A stretch of 64,000 nucleotides of DNA from assembly GCF_035978755.1 (NCBI RefSeq), contig NZ_CP108414.1, positions 372,001 to 436,000 of the forward strand, in the 5' to 3' direction. Of this stretch, positions 1-7,956 are shown one piece after another. Origin of the DNA: Streptomyces sp. NBC_01298 (GTDB taxonomy: Bacteria > Actinomycetota > Actinomycetes > Streptomycetales > Streptomycetaceae). Both the position numbers and the translations under genes were made by a program. The notes under the pieces were generated by a model. The model had not been told where the DNA came from. It ran no database searches and saw only the letters and a list, made by a program, of their open reading frames with translations. Position 1 is the first letter of the stretch, and each line of letters begins with the position of its first letter.

Positions 1-1
1 C

Positions 2-487
2 GTGGATCTCGCGGCGCGCTACGGCGACCCGCTCTTCTCCGCGAACGTCACCCACCCGATCGGCCCGTACGCCGAGCTGATCCGCCACTACCGCGAGCGC
101 TGGGAGCACTACGGGCACGATCCGGCCCACGCGGTCGTGGGCGCGGGCACCGCGGGCTTCCACACGGCGCCCACCTCACAGGGCGCGGTGGCCGCGTACC
201 GGCCGGCCTTCGCGCGCTACCTCGCCGCCCACGCCGCCCAGGGCCTGGATCCGGTGTTCCCGACCCTGGAGGACTTCGTCGAGCGGAGCTCGGCCTTGAT
301 CGGCAGCCCCGGGCAGGTGATCGAGAAGGTGCACCGCTACCACGCGGAGTTCGGCCACACGGTCCTGCACCTCCAGGCCGAGCCGGGCGGGCTGACCGAG
401 ACCCAGCACCGCGACTCCCTCGCGCTGTTCCAGTCGGACATAGCGCCGACGCTGCGCCGCTCGATTCCGGACCCCGCCTTCACCTGA
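2..487 (+). CDS. LLM-class flavin-dependent oxidoreductase, C-terminal part
   Basis: This is the C-terminal 161 residues of a luciferase-like monooxygenase; the N-terminus lies outside the window, so the first codon here is not the true start. The reading frame is open from the window edge. The segment carries the late TIM-barrel features of the family, including a segment SSALIGSPGQVIEKV, in which 'GSPxxVxxK' is the usual loop before the last helices that contact the flavin or substrate. Family members use reduced FMN or F420 to oxidise small organic substrates in the cytosol. Substrate cannot be told from this fragment. It ends 16 bases before a TTGACA that probably starts the next transcription unit. 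Confidence 0.8.
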   Translation: MDLAARYGDPLFSANVTHPIGPYAELIRHYRERWEHYGHDPAHAVVGAGTAGFHTAPTSQGAVAAYRPAFARYLAAHAAQGLDPVFPTLEDFVERSSALIGSPGQVIEKVHRYHAEFGHTVLHLQAEPGGLTETQHRDSLALFQSDIAPTLRRSIPDPAFT

Positions 488-502
488 GCCGGCGAAGGAG
501 AG

Positions 503-560
503 TTGACAGAAGCACTCCCCTGCACCACCCTTTCACTACTTGCCTAGTGAAAGGGTGGTG
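503..560 (+). promoter_or_regulatory. Promoter and perfect inverted-repeat operator of the GntR/ABC operon
   Basis: A TTGACA hexamer sits at 503-508. It is followed by a perfect inverted repeat: CACCACCCTTTCACTA at 523-538, a six-base spacer, and the complementary arm at 545-560. The right arm contains the AAGGGTGG that would act as ribosome binding site for the GTG at 567, so a bound repressor would cover both promoter and translation start. Autorepression through such repeats is known for YtrA-type GntR regulators. The -10 box is not clear. Confidence 0.75.
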
Positions 561-566
561 TTTGTC

Positions 567-956
567 GTGCTGGAGTACCGCATCGATCGTCGCAGCGGCA
601 TCGCCACGTACCTGCAGATCGTCCAGCAGACCAAACAGGCCCTGCGCCTGGGCCTGTTGGAGCCGGGCGACAAACTGCCGACCGCACGCGAGGTCGTCGA
701 GGCCACCGCCATCAACCCGAACACCGTCCTGAAGGCCTACCGCGAGCTGGAGCGCGAAGGGCTCGTCGAGGCGAAGCGGGGCCTGGGCACCTTCATCCGC
801 AAGTCCCTGGGCGGCGCTCCGGCGGAATCCCCGCTGCGCGCCGAACTCGCCGACTGGGCGCGGCGGGCACGGGAGGCGGGGATGGAGCGGGACGACGCGG
901 CCGCGCTCTTCTCGGCCGTACTGGAAGAGCACTTCAAGGGGGACGAAGACGCATGA
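567..956 (+). CDS. GntR family transcriptional regulator, YtrA subfamily
   Basis: A 129-residue DNA-binding regulator. The N-terminal winged helix-turn-helix has the GntR signature: a 'GDKLPTAREVVEA' segment, then 'NPNTVLKAYRELEREGLVEAKRGLGTFI'-type recognition and wing residues. Only a short helical tail follows, without an effector domain, which is the YtrA layout (about 120-130 residues). GTG at 567 is preferred over the upstream TTG at 540 because GntR homology begins right after it (LEYRIDRRSG) and 540 lies inside the operator. The stop overlaps the ATG of the ABC ATPase gene. YtrA-type regulators usually repress their own operon with the linked transporter, and the perfect repeat just upstream fits this. 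Confidence 0.9.
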   Translation: MLEYRIDRRSGIATYLQIVQQTKQALRLGLLEPGDKLPTAREVVEATAINPNTVLKAYRELEREGLVEAKRGLGTFIRKSLGGAPAESPLRAELADWARRAREAGMERDDAAALFSAVLEEHFKGDEDA

Positions 957-1840
957 CGCACATCGTGATCGAGGCGGACGGCCTCGGCCTGCGCTACGGA
1001 CGCCGGGGAAAGTGGGCGCTGCGCGACTGCTCCTTCCGGCTGCCCGAGGGCCGGGTCTGTGCACTGGTGGGACCCAACGGGGCAGGAAAGTCCTCCCTGT
1101 TGACCATCGCCGCCGGGCTCGTCTCCCCGACGGAGGGTCACCTCCGCTCGGTGCCGCGAGAGGAACTGGCCTACGTGGCCCAGGACAAGCCGCTCTACCC
1201 GCAGCTCACCGTCGGCGAGACGCTGCGCATGGGCGGCGAGCTCAACCCCGGTCGCTGGGACGCGAGCAGGGCGGAGCAGATCGTGGAGGCGGGGGACCTC
1301 GACCCGCACGCGAAGGTCCGCTCCCTGTCCGGCGGCCAGCGCACCCGGGTCGCCCTCGCCCTGGCCCTCGGCAAACGCCCGTCCCTGCTCCTGCTCGACG
1401 AGCCGATGGCCGATCTCGACCCGCTCGCCCGGCACCGGCTCATGGGCACGCTGATGGCCGACGCCGCCGAGAACGGCACCTCCGTGGTGATGTCCTCGCA
1501 CATCCTCACCGAGCTGGAGGGCGCCTGCGACCACCTCCTCCTGGTGGATGGCGGCCGCGTCCGCCTCTCCGGCCCCATCGAGGAGATCGGCGCGGCACAC
1601 CTGCTGCTCACCGGCCCCGCCGCCGCCGGCGAGGAACTCGCCGCGTCCCACACCGTCGTCGAGGCCCGCACGACGGGCCGGCAGCTCACGGCGCTCGTCC
1701 GGCCGCGGGGCCCCGTCGACAGCACCACCTGGCAGACCACCCACCCGTCCCTGGAGGAACTCTTGCTCGCCCACCTGCGCGCGCCCGAAGCCCCGGCGTT
1801 CACCGTGGACGCCGATGCCGCCGAGGGGGTGGCGGCATGA
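953..1840 (+). CDS. ABC transporter ATP-binding protein
   Basis: A 295-residue ABC ATPase that would energise export or another membrane process with the following permease. The Walker A motif GPNGAGKS lies near residue 40, the Q-loop in 'YVAQDKPLYPQL', the signature LSGGQ near residue 125, and Walker B LLLLDEP followed by the D-loop near 145. The H-loop histidine is in 'MSSHILTELE'. The C-terminal stretch from about residue 215 is a non-conserved extension typical of drug or lantibiotic type exporters. The start ATG overlaps the regulator's stop (ATGA), and the stop overlaps the permease start, so the three genes form one translationally coupled operon. Substrate unknown. Confidence 0.93.
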   Translation: MTHIVIEADGLGLRYGRRGKWALRDCSFRLPEGRVCALVGPNGAGKSSLLTIAAGLVSPTEGHLRSVPREELAYVAQDKPLYPQLTVGETLRMGGELNPGRWDASRAEQIVEAGDLDPHAKVRSLSGGQRTRVALALALGKRPSLLLLDEPMADLDPLARHRLMGTLMADAAENGTSVVMSSHILTELEGACDHLLLVDGGRVRLSGPIEEIGAAHLLLTGPAAAGEELAASHTVVEARTTGRQLTALVRPRGPVDSTTWQTTHPSLEELLLAHLRAPEAPAFTVDADAAEGVAA

Positions 1841-2769
1841 GCGCGCTGACGCTGAAGGGGCCGTACTGGGTGACGGTCCGCCAGCACCGGCGGGTGCTGT
1901 GGGCGGTGCCCGCGCTCATCGGCGTAGGCCTCGTCGTGATGGTCGCGCTGCGCGTGTGGAGCGCGTACCCGACCTATGACCATCTGCACCGGCCGATCCT
2001 GACCCCCGGAGACGACATGCTCCGGGGCCTCATCCAGTCCGCGACAAAGAGCCTGCCGTTCCTCCCGCTGCTGGTGGGAGCCTTCGTCGCCGGCCCGATG
2101 GTCGCCCGCGAGCTGGAGAGCGGGACCTGGCGGCTCGCCCTCACCCAGTCGACGACGGCTAGAGCCTGGCTAGGCTCGAAGGTCCTGGTGGCGGCCGCGG
2201 TCTCTGTACTCGGCTCCCTCGCCCTGATCGGGATCTACCGCCTCGGCTGGGCCCGGGCCGCCGACACGTACGGGCTCCACTGGTACGACATCGGAGTGTA
2301 CGAGTCCACTGGCCCGACGCTCGTCGCTTCCTGCCTACTGGGCGTTGCCGTCGCCGCCCTGGTCGGGCAGCTGGTCCGGCGGACCCTGCCCGCCATGGCC
2401 GTCACCGGTCTCCTGACGGGTCTGGTGCTGCTCATCATCGGCGCGCTCCGGTGGTCGTTCGTTCCCGTCGTGGGCGTTACCGCCCCTTACACCGTGGACG
2501 CGGAGTCGCTCTTGCCGCCTTCCTCAAAGCGGATGGGCACAGGGCTCGTCAGCACCACGGGCGAGCGCTTTTCCGGGTACTACTGCCCTCCGGAAGCCGG
2601 TACCCGGGGGATCTGCCGCGACGACGTGAACGTCACCGCTTCGTACGCCGATTTCCACCCGGCCTCCCGCTACTGGCCGATCCAGCTCATCGAGACCTCC
2701 ATCCTCCTCGTCCTGGCCGCCGCCGTCCTCTACGCCGCCTTCCGCCTGGTACACAAGCGGCACCCCTGA
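1837..2769 (+). CDS. ABC transporter permease (ABC-2 type)
   Basis: A 310-residue integral membrane protein that pairs with the upstream ATPase. It has an N-terminal cytoplasmic segment, a first membrane helix at about residues 20-40 (VPALIGVGLVVMVAL), helices near residues 75-95 and 110-130, and further hydrophobic spans to a final helix near the C-terminus (ETSILLVLAAAVLYAAF). The segment 'VARELESGTWRLALTQSTTARAWLGSK' is the coupling region of the ABC-2 / YtrC-like permease group. The ATG overlaps the ATPase stop (ATGA). An extracellular loop between the last helices contains three cysteines. The substrate is not evident; antibiotic or cell-envelope stress export is the usual role for YtrA-linked pumps. 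Confidence 0.88.
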   Translation: MSALTLKGPYWVTVRQHRRVLWAVPALIGVGLVVMVALRVWSAYPTYDHLHRPILTPGDDMLRGLIQSATKSLPFLPLLVGAFVAGPMVARELESGTWRLALTQSTTARAWLGSKVLVAAAVSVLGSLALIGIYRLGWARAADTYGLHWYDIGVYESTGPTLVASCLLGVAVAALVGQLVRRTLPAMAVTGLLTGLVLLIIGALRWSFVPVVGVTAPYTVDAESLLPPSSKRMGTGLVSTTGERFSGYYCPPEAGTRGICRDDVNVTASYADFHPASRYWPIQLIETSILLVLAAAVLYAAFRLVHKRHP

Positions 2770-2921
2770 ACCTCCCGAGACCAGCGCGGACGACCCGTTC
2801 GGCCCAGGGCGAAGGTCCCGGCCGGGCGGGTCTTCCGGTGCTCCCTTCGCGACCATCGCCGGATGCCCGCTTGTCCACCCGGGAGTCCACTGGAAGGAGG
2901 TCCGCGAGCAGGGAGAACGTC

Positions 2922-5900
2922 GTGTCGGTATCCGAAGAGAAGCGAGGGTTCTGCACCCTCTGCAAGTCGCGCTGCGGCGCGATCTTCACCATCGAGGACG
3001 GCCGCCTGACCGGCGTGCGACCGGACCCCGACCATCCCACCGGCGCGGCGATGTGCCCCAAGGGCCGCTCCGCCCCCGAGCTCGCGCACAGTACGAACCG
3101 GCTGACCACCCCGCTGCGCCGGACCAACCCCAAGTCCGACCCGGACCCTGGCTGGGTGCCCGTCTCCTGGGACGAGGCGACGGTGGAGATCGCCGGGAAG
3201 ATCGGGGCGATCGCCGCCGAGAACGGCCCCGAATCGGTCGCCTTCGCCGTGGCCACGCCCTCGGGGACCATGGTGTCGGACGCCACCGAGTGGATCGAGC
3301 GCTTCGTGCGCCTCTTCGGCAGCCCGAACACGGTGTACAGCGCGGAGATCTGCAACTGGCACAAGGACTTCGCGCACGCCTTCACCTTCGGATCCCCGAT
3401 CCCGCCGCCCGACTACGCGAACGCCGGCCTCGCCCTCCTCTGGGGCTTCAACCCGGCCAAGACCTGGCTCGCCCAGTCCGCTGCCCTCTCCGCCGCCCAG
3501 GCGACCGGCACGAAGCTCGCCGTCGTGGACCCGCGCCGCTCCACCAGCGCGCTGCGGGCCGACCACTGGCTACGGGTCCGGCCCGGCACCGATGCCGCCC
3601 TCGCCCTGGGCCTGGCCCACCTGCTCATCGCCGACGAGGGCTACGACGCGGCCTTCGTCCGCGCCTGGACCAACGGCCCCCTCCTCGTCCGTGCCGACAC
3701 CGGACGCTTCCTGCGCGCGGAAGAGCTCCCCGGAACACCCGAGGGGCTCACGGCCTTCGCCGTCTTCGACGAGGAGACCGGCCGGGCCGAGGCGTACGAC
3801 ACCGCGCGCCCCGCCGACCGCCCCGAGTGCTTCGCGCTGCGCGGCACCCGCCCGATCACCGTCCGCGACGGCTCCGTCGTCGACTGCGCGCCCGCCTTCG
3901 AGCGGTACGCCGCCGCCTGTGCGGCCTGGACTCCGGACCGGGTCGCGGCGACCACCTGGATCCCCGAGCGGGAGATCCGCGCCCTCGCAGCGGAGATCGC
4001 GGCCGCGCCCTCGGTCACCTATTACGGGTGGACCGGAGTGGGGCAGAGCGCGAACGCCGCGCAGACCGAGCGGGCGCTGGCCACCCTGTACGCGCTGACC
4101 GGCTCCTACGACGCCCCCGGCGGCAACCACGTGGTCCCCGCCCCGCCCTACAACCCGGCCGCTTCCTTCGGCCAGTTCGCCCCTGAACAGCGCGCCAAGG
4201 CCCTCGGCCTCGACAAGCACCCGCTGGGCCCGCCGGCCTTCGGCTACATCAACTCCGGCGACCTGTGCACCGCCATCGAGACGGGCGACCCGTACCCCGT
4301 CCGCGCCCTCATCGGCTTCGGGTCGAACCTCGTCGTCGCCCAGCCCGACTCGGACCGCACGGCGCGGGCCCTGGGCACGCTCGACTTCCAGGTCCACCTG
4401 GACCTCTTCCACAACCCCACCAGCAGCAGCGCCGACATCGTCCTGCCGGTCAACAGCTCCTACGAGCACGAGGCCCTGCGCTTCGGCTTCGAGGTCAGCC
4501 ACCGGGCCCAGGAGCAGGTCCAGCTCCGGCCCCGGATGGTCGAGCCGCAGGGCGAGTCCCGCAGCGACACCGAGTTCGTCTTCGACCTCGCCTGCCGGCT
4601 GGGCATGGGCGCCGACTTCTTCGACGGGGACATCGAGGCCGCCTGGAACTGGCAGCTCGAACCCCTGGGCCTGACCGTCGAGGAACTGCGCCGGAGCCCC
4701 GGCGGCGTCCGGGTGCCCCGCGAGGAGTCCTACCGCAAGTACGCCGCCCCCGTAGCGGCCGAGACGGGCTCGGCGACCGGCTTCGCCACGCCCACCCGGC
4801 GCGTGGAGCTGTACTCCGAGCGGCTGCTGGAGCACGGCTACCCGGCGGTGCCCGAGCACCACGACCCCGCGCCCACGGACGCCGCGTACCCGCTCGTGCT
4901 GACCTGCGCCAAGCACGGGTACTTCGTCCACAGCCAGCAGCGGTCCCTTACCTCGCTGCGCCGCCGGGCCACCGACCCGTCGGTCGACCTGCACCCGCGG
5001 ACGGCCGCCGCCCACGGCATCGGCGAGGGCCAGTGGGTCGAGCTCGCCACGCGCCTCGGCTCCATCCGGCTGCGCGCCCGCTTCGACGACTCCCTGCACC
5101 CCTCGGTCGTCGTCGGCGAGTACGGCTGGTGGCAGGAGGCCACCGACCTCGCCCTCCCGGGCGCCGACCCGACCGCCGCCACGGGCAGCAACTTCAACCG
5201 GCTCATCGACCACGCCGAGACCGACCCGCTCAGCGGCTCGGCACCGATGCGGGCGGCCGCCTGCCGGATCAGCCCCGTGAAGGGCGACGGCACCTGGACG
5301 GGGACCCGCCCCTTCACGGTCACGGCACTCACCGAGGTGAGCACCGGCATCCGCGCCCTGCGCCTGGCCCCCGAGGACGGCGGGGTCCTCCCCGACTACC
5401 GGCCCGGCCAGCACCTGACCGTGCGCGCCGAGCACCCGGACGGCACCCTCCAGGACCCCTCGGACGGCCGCAGCTACTCCCTGACCGGACCCGCCCTGGC
5501 GGCCGGCCGCGCCGATTACGGGCTCGCCGTACGCCACATCCCCGGCGGAGCCTTCTCCACCCGGGTCCACGAGGAGCTCCGGGTCGGCGACCGGCTCCAC
5601 CTGGCGAGCCCGGGAGGTGTCTTCGCCATCCCGACGCACACCGGCAACCCGGTCGTGCTCCTGGCGGGCGGCATCGGCATCACGCCGTTCCTCAGCTACC
5701 TCGAAACCCTCGCGGCCACCGGCGGCACGGTCCCCGAGGTCGTCCTGCACTACGGCAACAACAACGCGGCCGACCATCCCTTCCGGGACCGGCTGCGCGA
5801 ACTGGCCTCCCGCATACCGGCGTTGACGATCGTCGACCACTACGCCGCACCGGGGCCGGACGACGTGCTCGGCCGGGACCACGACCGCACCGGGTTCATC

Positions 5901-6335
5901 ACCGCCGACGACATCGACCCCGGCCTCATCGAGCGCCGCGCCCGCTTCTACATGTGCGGACCGCAGCCCATGCTCGACGCCCTCACCACTGCCCTGATCG
6001 CGCGCGGTGTCCCCCGCTTCGAGGTGTTCAGCGAGAAGTTCCGCCCGGCCCGGCGGGAGGTGACCGTGCCCGACGACGCCGAGTACACCGTCACCTTCGC
6101 CCGGTCCGGACGCAGCGCCGTCTGGCGCAAGAACGACGGCCCGCTCCTCGCCCTCGGCGAGGCGGCCGGGGTCGCGATGCCGAGCGGCTGCCGGGTCGGG
6201 CAGTGCGAGAGCTGTGCGTGCGGCGTGCTCAAGGGCACGGCGGCGCACCTGGTGACCCCCTCGGAGGACCTGCCCGACACCGACGTCCTGACCTGCCAGT
6301 CCCTGCCCACCTCGGACCTGGTGCTCGACATCTGA
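2922..6335 (+). CDS. Molybdopterin oxidoreductase fused to flavin reductase and 2Fe-2S ferredoxin
   Basis: A 1137-residue three-part redox enzyme. Residues 1-55 hold a 4Fe-4S site (C11, C14, C18, C45); residues 56-790 are a DMSO-reductase-family bis-MGD domain, with C144 in 'AEICNW' as the likely molybdenum ligand; residues 790-1035 are a ferredoxin-NAD(P) reductase-type module with RSYSLTGP (FAD), GGIGITPF and MCGPQPML (nicotinamide); residues 1045-1137 are a 2Fe-2S ferredoxin, CRVGQCESC plus a late cysteine near 1123. The layout implies a self-contained NAD(P)H-to-molybdenum electron path in the cytosol; no Tat signal is seen. GTG at 2922 follows GGGAG and starts right before the Fe-S site. 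Substrate unknown; nitrate or another oxo compound is possible. Confidence 0.9.
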   Translation: MSVSEEKRGFCTLCKSRCGAIFTIEDGRLTGVRPDPDHPTGAAMCPKGRSAPELAHSTNRLTTPLRRTNPKSDPDPGWVPVSWDEATVEIAGKIGAIAAENGPESVAFAVATPSGTMVSDATEWIERFVRLFGSPNTVYSAEICNWHKDFAHAFTFGSPIPPPDYANAGLALLWGFNPAKTWLAQSAALSAAQATGTKLAVVDPRRSTSALRADHWLRVRPGTDAALALGLAHLLIADEGYDAAFVRAWTNGPLLVRADTGRFLRAEELPGTPEGLTAFAVFDEETGRAEAYDTARPADRPECFALRGTRPITVRDGSVVDCAPAFERYAAACAAWTPDRVAATTWIPEREIRALAAEIAAAPSVTYYGWTGVGQSANAAQTERALATLYALTGSYDAPGGNHVVPAPPYNPAASFGQFAPEQRAKALGLDKHPLGPPAFGYINSGDLCTAIETGDPYPVRALIGFGSNLVVAQPDSDRTARALGTLDFQVHLDLFHNPTSSSADIVLPVNSSYEHEALRFGFEVSHRAQEQVQLRPRMVEPQGESRSDTEFVFDLACRLGMGADFFDGDIEAAWNWQLEPLGLTVEELRRSPGGVRVPREESYRKYAAPVAAETGSATGFATPTRRVELYSERLLEHGYPAVPEHHDPAPTDAAYPLVLTCAKHGYFVHSQQRSLTSLRRRATDPSVDLHPRTAAAHGIGEGQWVELATRLGSIRLRARFDDSLHPSVVVGEYGWWQEATDLALPGADPTAATGSNFNRLIDHAETDPLSGSAPMRAAACRISPVKGDGTWTGTRPFTVTALTEVSTGIRALRLAPEDGGVLPDYRPGQHLTVRAEHPDGTLQDPSDGRSYSLTGPALAAGRADYGLAVRHIPGGAFSTRVHEELRVGDRLHLASPGGVFAIPTHTGNPVVLLAGGIGITPFLSYLETLAATGGTVPEVVLHYGNNNAADHPFRDRLRELASRIPALTIVDHYAAPGPDDVLGRDHDRTGFITADDIDPGLIERRARFYMCGPQPMLDALTTALIARGVPRFEVFSEKFRPARREVTVPDDAEYTVTFARSGRSAVWRKNDGPLLALGEAAGVAMPSGCRVGQCESCACGVLKGTAAHLVTPSEDLPDTDVLTCQSLPTSDLVLDI

Positions 6336-6340
6336 GCGGG

Positions 6341-6484
6341 ACCCGTCAGATGGCGGACCCGTCAGGTGGCGGACCCGTCGGACGGCGGACCCGTCAGGTG
6401 GCGGACCCGTCGGACGGCGGACCCGTCAGGTGGCGGACCCGTCGGACGGCGGACCCGTCAGGTGGCGGACCCGTCAGGTGGTGG
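6341..6484. repeat. 16-bp tandem repeat tract between convergent genes
   Basis: Nine copies of a 16-bp unit start at 6341, 6357, 6373, 6389, 6405, 6421, 6437, 6453 and 6469. Two versions alternate: A is ACCCGTCAGGTGGCGG and B is ACCCGTCGGACGGCGG, in the order A' A B A B A B A A''. B contains the short palindrome CCGTCGGACGG. The last copy contains the stop codon of the minus-strand radical SAM gene (TCA at 6474-6476), so the repeats run from just after the oxidoreductase stop into the next gene's end. Confidence 0.95.
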
Positions 6485-7817
6485 TCTCCTCCTTCTGCTC
6501 CAGCCCCTCCAGGCTGTCCATGAAGGAGGAGACGGAGAACACCGCGCGCCCGGGGCCGGCCGGGCCGTAACCGGGCGGGGAGCTCAGGCCGAACTCCTCC
6601 AGCGTCGCGCGGTAGGTCTCCAGCAGGCGGACGTGGTACTCCAGGGGCGCGCCCAGCGGGTTGGCCTTGCCCAGCGGGGTCGTCGGCTCCGGGCACCAGG
6701 TGGTGAAGCGCGGGACGACTCCGTGCGACATGAAGAACCGCAGGCCCTCCTGGGTCGACGCGATCGCCTCGCTGACCTTGGTGAACCCGAAGGGCTCGGC
6801 CATCTCGATGCCCGCCACGAAGTTCGGGATCACGTTGCGCGGGCCGAACACCTCGGTGGAGTCCAGGATCCTGCGGTGCCATTCGTCGCGGCCGACGTAG
6901 CGCTCCTTGCCGGGGCAGTGGAGCTTGAACAGGTACTCGTCCCACACCTCGAAGTTGGGGTGGTAGATCTTCACGCCGTGGTCGTGGAAGCGCTGCACGG
7001 CGTCGCGGGGCAGGGCCTGCGCGACGACCTTGCCGGTCCAGCGGCCGGGGAAGCGCTCCTCGATGGCCTGGGCGTACTGGCCGTAGAAGTCGGCCTCGTC
7101 GCGGCCGCCGACCTGGGAGGTGATCGACCCGCCCGTGAGGGTGTAGGCCCGGGAGATGCCCGCCGTGTCGTACCGGTCGATGATCTCCAGCGCCTCCAGC
7201 ACCTCCTCGACCGGCTTCACACCCGTGTAGGGGCGGCCGGCCGCCTTGTGCTGGCGCCAGTTGTGGTTGATGTCGCAGAACTGGCACTCCTCCTTGGCGC
7301 CGAAGTACTGGCACACCCGGAAGACCGTCAGGTAGATGAGGTAGCCCCACTGGATGGTCGGTGCGACCTCCATCACGGACTTGCCGTTCGACAGCTTGTG
7401 CCGGTAGTACTCCGGCATCGGCGGCAGGCCCACGTCCGAGATCCGTACGCCGTCCAGGTACAGGCCGAGCGTGCCGTCCTCCCCGCCGCGCACCACGTAC
7501 GGGGAGTCCGGGTTGACCCGTACGGAGACCACGGTGCGGCGCAGCTCGTACGGGCCGCCCGTCAGCACGATCTCCTCCGGGGGCCGGTTCAGCGCGGCGG
7601 CGCCGAGCTCGGGGAGGGTGCGGTGGTCGAAGGAGAAGATGAAGTAGGACTTCGGCTTGACGTCGCCCGAAGTCCCGTCGGCGCCCCCGCTGAGCGCGGA
7701 CTCGTCGAAGGCCATGCCGCCCCGCAGGAGGTCTTCCTTGATCACGGCTTCCCGGGGCACGTGCGGGAAGCGCCCCATCAGGTCCTCGATCAGCGCGGTA
7801 CGGCTGGGACTCTCCAT
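6474..7817 (-). CDS. Radical SAM domain protein with atypical cysteine spacing
   Basis: A protein of about 447 residues. A long N-terminal region of about 170 residues precedes the radical SAM barrel. The cluster-binding cysteines lie in 'RVCQYFGAKEECQFCDINHN', spaced C-x8-C-x2-C instead of the usual C-x3-C-x2-C. After it come a GG motif ('TGGSI') and a 'VVAQALPRDAVQRFHDHG' segment usual for the barrel. Radical SAM enzymes cleave S-adenosylmethionine to start radical chemistry, but the product here is unknown. ATG at 7817 has a GGAG six bases upstream; an ATG four codons earlier (7829) is the alternative. The gene converges on the molybdo-enzyme gene through the repeat tract. Confidence 0.8.
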   Translation of the reverse strand: MESPSRTALIEDLMGRFPHVPREAVIKEDLLRGGMAFDESALSGGADGTSGDVKPKSYFIFSFDHRTLPELGAAALNRPPEEIVLTGGPYELRRTVVSVRVNPDSPYVVRGGEDGTLGLYLDGVRISDVGLPPMPEYYRHKLSNGKSVMEVAPTIQWGYLIYLTVFRVCQYFGAKEECQFCDINHNWRQHKAAGRPYTGVKPVEEVLEALEIIDRYDTAGISRAYTLTGGSITSQVGGRDEADFYGQYAQAIEERFPGRWTGKVVAQALPRDAVQRFHDHGVKIYHPNFEVWDEYLFKLHCPGKERYVGRDEWHRRILDSTEVFGPRNVIPNFVAGIEMAEPFGFTKVSEAIASTQEGLRFFMSHGVVPRFTTWCPEPTTPLGKANPLGAPLEYHVRLLETYRATLEEFGLSSPPGYGPAGPGRAVFSVSSFMDSLEGLEQKEETTT

Positions 7818-7956
7818 CTGCGGCTCCATTCCAGGCTCTTGCCGGACCGCGGCGGCCCGCCCCCTTGGCGTTCCGCGCGGTACGGCGGTGACCTCACTGT
7901 AATCAGAGCGTCCGGAGCCCGCCGCATCGCCTCCTCGGCGCCTTCCCGGTGCCCCC

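Noticed and set aside
1012..1836. N-terminal extension of the ABC permease in an overlapping frame
   Set aside because: It lies in the ATPase gene, is Arg/Pro-rich, and the permease has its own ATGA-coupled start at 1837.
3570..6248. Very long open minus-strand frame opposite the molybdo-reductase gene
   Set aside because: It is the complement of a gene with clear motifs along its whole length; the translation has low-complexity Gly/Arg/Val composition and no domain. High GC keeps such frames open.
6341..6484. Repeat tract considered as a CRISPR array
   Set aside because: Units are contiguous 16-mers without spacers and no cas gene is present.
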